Shown in pieces: positions 61,182-64,000 of a stretch of DNA of 64,000 nucleotides. Location of the stretch: NCBI GenBank assembly GCA_016214145.1, contig JACRPA010000008.1, positions 1 to 64,000 on the forward strand, written 5' to 3'. Below the pieces are notes generated by a model. That model was not told the origin of the DNA. It saw only the letters and a list, made by a program, of their open reading frames with translations, and ran no database searches. The position numbers and the translations under genes are program-made. Position 1 is the stretch's first letter, and each line of letters opens with the position of its first letter. This DNA is from Rhodocyclales bacterium. Its GTDB lineage: Bacteria; Pseudomonadota; Gammaproteobacteria; Burkholderiales; Rhodocyclaceae.

Positions 61182-61873
61182 CGTAAATCTTCCGGCAGCT
61201 TGTAGTCCGGATAGGCCTTCCTGAATTCCGCCAGAGCCTCGGCGGCTTCCTTTTCCTTTCCCTGCTGCCTCAGTTGGCGGATGTCCTCCAGCCATTGCTC
61301 GGGGGTACGCGCCAGGGCGGCGCCGACCGCCTCCTTGCGCAGCGGCGCGGACTTGGCGCGCAGTTCGACGGCATTGGCGGCAGGCACGGCCTGCTGACGC
61401 ATCGCCGGCGCCGGCGCCGCCTGCAGGACTTTCGGCTCGCTGGCAAAGGGCGGCGGTGCGGGAGCAACCGCCTCTGCCGCCGAAGCGGGGGCCGCGACGG
61501 GCGGGCGCTCCGCTTCGCGCGGCGCGGCTTCCCGCTTCGCTTCGGGCGGCGGCGCGGCCGGTTTCACGGCAAGGTCGGCCGCTTTCGCCTTCTCCTGCGG
61601 CGCAGCGGCCGGCGCGCTCTGCGCCGGCGGCGCTTCGGACATCGGCCGCTCCTGTTCCTGCCGCACCAGCAAGGTCAGCGACACCGTCAGCACGACCGTG
61701 GCGGCGACGCTTATCGGACCGCCCCAGGTCCACCACCAGGTCCGCTTGCGCGCGGGCGCCACCTCGGCGCGCGCCGCGGCGAGGATGGCGCGATCCAGCG
61801 CCTCGGGCGGTTCGGCACCAGCCGCCTCGCGGTAGAGGCGCGAAATCTGTTCGTCGCGGATGTCTTCGTTCAT
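61178..61873 (-). CDS. putative anti-sigma factor
   Basis: A 231-residue membrane protein. Residues 1-45 form a small cytoplasmic domain (QISRLYREAAGAEPPEALDRAILAAARAEV), followed by one membrane helix (about 52-70, PISVAATVVLTVSLTLLV), an Ala/Pro/Glu-rich extended linker and a C-terminal LARTPEQWLEDIRQLRQQGKEKEAAEALAEFRKAYPDYKLP segment. The location right after the ECF sigma gene with an ATGA overlap supports an anti-sigma role. Confidence 0.7.
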   Translation of the reverse strand: MNEDIRDEQISRLYREAAGAEPPEALDRAILAAARAEVAPARKRTWWWTWGGPISVAATVVLTVSLTLLVRQEQERPMSEAPPAQSAPAAAPQEKAKAADLAVKPAAPPPEAKREAAPREAERPPVAAPASAAEAVAPAPPPFASEPKVLQAAPAPAMRQQAVPAANAVELRAKSAPLRKEAVGAALARTPEQWLEDIRQLRQQGKEKEAAEALAEFRKAYPDYKLPEDLR

Positions 61874-62451
61874 TGCAGATCCTTCAGTGCGGCCCGCAGC
61901 TTGTTCACGGCATAGCGCAGGCGGCTCTTCGCCGTCTCGCGGTTCACGCCGGTGGCGGCGGCGATCTCCTCCAGCTTCAGATCGCCCTCCTCGCTCATCA
62001 GGAAGGTTTCCCGCTGCGCCGCCGGCAGCGCCTCGATGTGCTTCACCAGTTCCTGCGCCAGCGCCTTGCGCTCCGCCAGCCGCTCGGGCTGTTCGGCCGC
62101 CGGCGCGGGGATCGCCTCGGCCGGATCGTCCGGGCAGTCCTCGCCGTCGTCGTGCGCGTAGCTGGCGACGGCGTCGCGGGCATGGCGCCGGTAGTGGTCG
62201 ATGAGGCGGTTGTGGGCGATGCGGAACAGCCAGGTGGAGAACTTCGCCGCCACCTCGTAGCCCTTGCGCGCATTCACCACCTTGAGCCAGATGTCCTGGA
62301 ACAGTTCGTCGGCGAAGGCGGCGCTGCCGCACTGGCGCAGCAGATGGCGGTAGAGCCGGCTGCGCCAGCGCCGGTAGAGCGCCTCGAACGCGGCGGCATC
62401 GCCGTCGCGATAGGCCAGCATCAGCGCCTCGTCGCTCATCCCCTCGTGCAT
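61870..62451 (-). CDS. ECF-type RNA polymerase sigma factor
   Basis: A 193-residue sigma-70 family protein of ECF type: region 2 (AFEALYRRWRSRLYRHLLRQ .. ELFQDIWLKVVNARKGYE, FSTWLFRIAHNRLIDHYRR) and region 4 (ALPAAQRETFLMSEEGDLKLEEIAAATGVNRETAKSRLRYAVNKLR in parts). The start at 62451 is the first Met; MSDEAL at 62439 is an alternative. It is presumably held by the anti-sigma protein and controls nearby envelope genes, a guess from adjacency. Confidence 0.9.
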   Translation of the reverse strand: MHEGMSDEALMLAYRDGDAAAFEALYRRWRSRLYRHLLRQCGSAAFADELFQDIWLKVVNARKGYEVAAKFSTWLFRIAHNRLIDHYRRHARDAVASYAHDDGEDCPDDPAEAIPAPAAEQPERLAERKALAQELVKHIEALPAAQRETFLMSEEGDLKLEEIAAATGVNRETAKSRLRYAVNKLRAALKDLQ

Positions 62452-62593
62452 TCCCGCAGTCTATGTGGGTTTAAACGTCAGAGGCAAGAACGCGGGGTTA
62501 TCATGTTCCTGAAAACAATTTGACCCGGCGCAATGTTTTCGCCATCTCATCGGCATAGATTGAAACAGATAATTCCCTTACCCGAGAGCCATC

Positions 62594-63997
62594 ATGGACG
62601 CCATGGAGTACATCGAGAACCGCACCTTCGACGAGATCCAGGTTGGCGACTGCGCCACCCTCGTCCGCACCCTCAAGCCGCAGGACATCCAGCTCTTCGC
62701 CATCATGTCGGGCGACGTCAACCCCGCCCACGTCGACCCCGAATACGCCAAGAGCAGCATGTTCCAGGAGGTGATCGCCCACGGCATGTGGGGCGGTGCG
62801 CTGATCTCCACCGTGCTCGGCACGCAGTTCCCCGGACCGGGCACCATCTACATCGACCAGACGCTGCACTTCTCGCGCCCGGTCGGCCTCGGCGACACCA
62901 TCACCGTGACGCTGACGGCGACGCGCAAGTTCGACCACAACCACCACATCCTTTTCGACTGCGTGTGCACCAACCAGGACGGGCAAACGGTGATCCGCGG
63001 CACGGCCGAGGTGCTGGCGCCGACGGAGAAGATCAAGCGCGCCCGCATCGAGCTGCCGGAAGTGACTCTCCTCGACCGCGAGGCGCGCTACCAGCACCTG
63101 CTCGCCCGCACCAGGGGCCTCGCCGCGATTCCCATGGCCGTGGTGCACCCCTGCGACCGCGAATCCCTGCTCGGCGTGGTGGAAGCGACGCAGGCCGGCC
63201 TCATCGTGCCGACGCTGGTCGGCCCGGAAGCGAAGATCCGCGCGGTGGCCGAGCAGCAGGGCATCGACCTCGCCGGAATAACCCTCATCGACGTCGAGCA
63301 CAGCCATGCCGCGGCGGCGCGCGCGGTGGCGCTGGTGCGCGAAGGCAAGGCCGAAGCGCTGATGAAGGGCTCGCTGCACACCGACGAGTTGATGGTCGAG
63401 GTGGTCGACGCCAATACCGGCCTGCGCACGGCGCGGCGCATCAGCCACGTCTTCCTCGCCGACGTGCCGACCTACCCGAAGCCGCTGCTCATCACCGACG
63501 CCGCGATCAACATCGATCCCGACCTCGAATGCAAGGCCGACATCGTGCGCAACGCCATCGACCTGGCGATCGTGCTCGGCATCGTCGAGCCGAAGGTGGC
63601 CATCCTCGCCGCCGTCGAGACCGTCACCCCGAAAATGCGCGCCACGCTGGATGCCGCCGCGCTGTGCAAGATGGCCGACCGCGGCCAGATCACGGGCGGC
63701 GTGCTGGATGGGCCGCTGGCCTTCGACAACGCCATCTCCATCGTCGCCGCCAAGACCAAGGGCATCCACTCCGCCGTGGCCGGACGCGCCGACATCCTCG
63801 TGGTGCCCGACCTCGAGTCCGGCAACATGCTGGCCAAGCAGCTCGAATACCTGGCCGAGGCGCTGATGACCGGCGTGGTGGTCGGCGCGCGCGTGCCCAT
63901 CGTGCTGACCAGCCGCGCCGACACGGCGGAGACCCGCGCCGCCTCCTGCGCCATCGCGCTGCTCATGGCGCACGCCAAGCGGAAACAGGCAAAATAA
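62594..63997 (+). CDS. bifunctional MaoC-like enoyl-CoA hydratase / phosphate acetyl(butyryl)transferase
   Basis: A 467-residue fusion. Residues 1-150 form a MaoC hotdog domain (IQLFAIMSGDVNPAHVDPEYAK, HGMWGGALISTVLGT) with the Asp/His pair of (R)-enoyl-CoA hydratases. Residues 160-465 form a Pta/Ptb-type domain (VHPCDRESLLGVVEATQAGLIVPTLVGP, LMKGSLHTDELM, SHVFLADVPTYPKPLLITDAAINI, and a C-terminal segment with PDLESGNMLAKQLEYLAEA). Such fusions act in acyl-CoA/acyl-phosphate exchange and PHA-related pathways; substrates are not clear. It ends three bases before the window end, and an acetate kinase gene might follow. Confidence 0.92.
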   Translation: MDAMEYIENRTFDEIQVGDCATLVRTLKPQDIQLFAIMSGDVNPAHVDPEYAKSSMFQEVIAHGMWGGALISTVLGTQFPGPGTIYIDQTLHFSRPVGLGDTITVTLTATRKFDHNHHILFDCVCTNQDGQTVIRGTAEVLAPTEKIKRARIELPEVTLLDREARYQHLLARTRGLAAIPMAVVHPCDRESLLGVVEATQAGLIVPTLVGPEAKIRAVAEQQGIDLAGITLIDVEHSHAAAARAVALVREGKAEALMKGSLHTDELMVEVVDANTGLRTARRISHVFLADVPTYPKPLLITDAAINIDPDLECKADIVRNAIDLAIVLGIVEPKVAILAAVETVTPKMRATLDAAALCKMADRGQITGGVLDGPLAFDNAISIVAAKTKGIHSAVAGRADILVVPDLESGNMLAKQLEYLAEALMTGVVVGARVPIVLTSRADTAETRAASCAIALLMAHAKRKQAK

Positions 63998-64000
63998 TGT

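Overview
The window is a GC-rich betaproteobacterial segment. The hydrogenase gene orders match those of hydrogen-oxidising Betaproteobacteria, and a Rhodocyclales-like host is my best guess, inferred from gene content alone. About half of it is an exceptionally complete [NiFe]-hydrogenase supercluster, nearly all on the minus strand. Four hydrogenases are visible: (i) a membrane-bound group 1d-type uptake enzyme, HupSLC, with the six-cysteine proximal-cluster signature of O2-tolerant enzymes; (ii) an H2-sensing regulatory hydrogenase, HoxBC, at the end of the same operon; (iii) an NAD-coupled bidirectional enzyme, HoxFUYH with its protease HoxW; (iv) a Hyb-type (group 1c-like) menaquinone-linked enzyme, HybOABC. 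Three maturation proteases (HupD, HoxW, HybD) match the three large subunits that carry a cleavable C-terminal tail; the fourth, HoxC, has no tail. A full hypABFCDE set plus hupK, hypX and the NtrC-type activator hoxA lies between them. The two uptake-type operons start at near-identical sigma-54 promoters, which fits HoxA control.

Layout: 1-6086, the 3' part of a giant multihaem cytochrome c gene (about 31 visible haem motifs, with a frameshift), an outer-membrane barrel protein and a CcmI-like cytochrome c biogenesis factor, suggesting an extracellular electron conduit. 6170-15698, hupSLCDFGHIJ-hoxBC (minus). 15904-18836, prfC, a methyltransferase and a small membrane protein. 18909-29536, a defence island (plus): a wHTH-MNT/HEPN pair, a toxin remnant with HigA-like antitoxin, and a type I restriction system whose hsdR-hsdS and hsdM are separated by an unrecognised gene, a membrane-anchored Mrr-like nuclease and an AbiE toxin-antitoxin pair. 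29601-40911, hupK-hypABF-(lipoprotein)-hypCDE-hypX-hoxA (minus). 41096-47282, hoxFUY-[AT-rich insert]-hoxH-hoxW (minus). 47419-49008, a flavin reductase-like protein, a TPR protein and a methyltransferase. 49111-55549, hybOABCD-hybG-hybE (minus). 56019-59303, tandem paralogues with PilZ-like C-termini. 59320-62451, envelope genes and an ECF sigma/anti-sigma pair. 62594-63997, a MaoC-phosphotransacetylase fusion.

A second theme is the density of short palindromic intergenic repeats, at least seven families. Several have entered coding sequence: three in-frame inserts in hsdR, one of about 23 codons in hypF, one in hupH, and altered C-termini of hupD, hypB, hypC and hybD. The most unusual structural event is an AT-rich membrane-protein gene between hoxY and hoxH, bracketed by two diverged copies of the hoxY 3' end.

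No rRNA, tRNA, CRISPR array, transposase or integrase was recognised.
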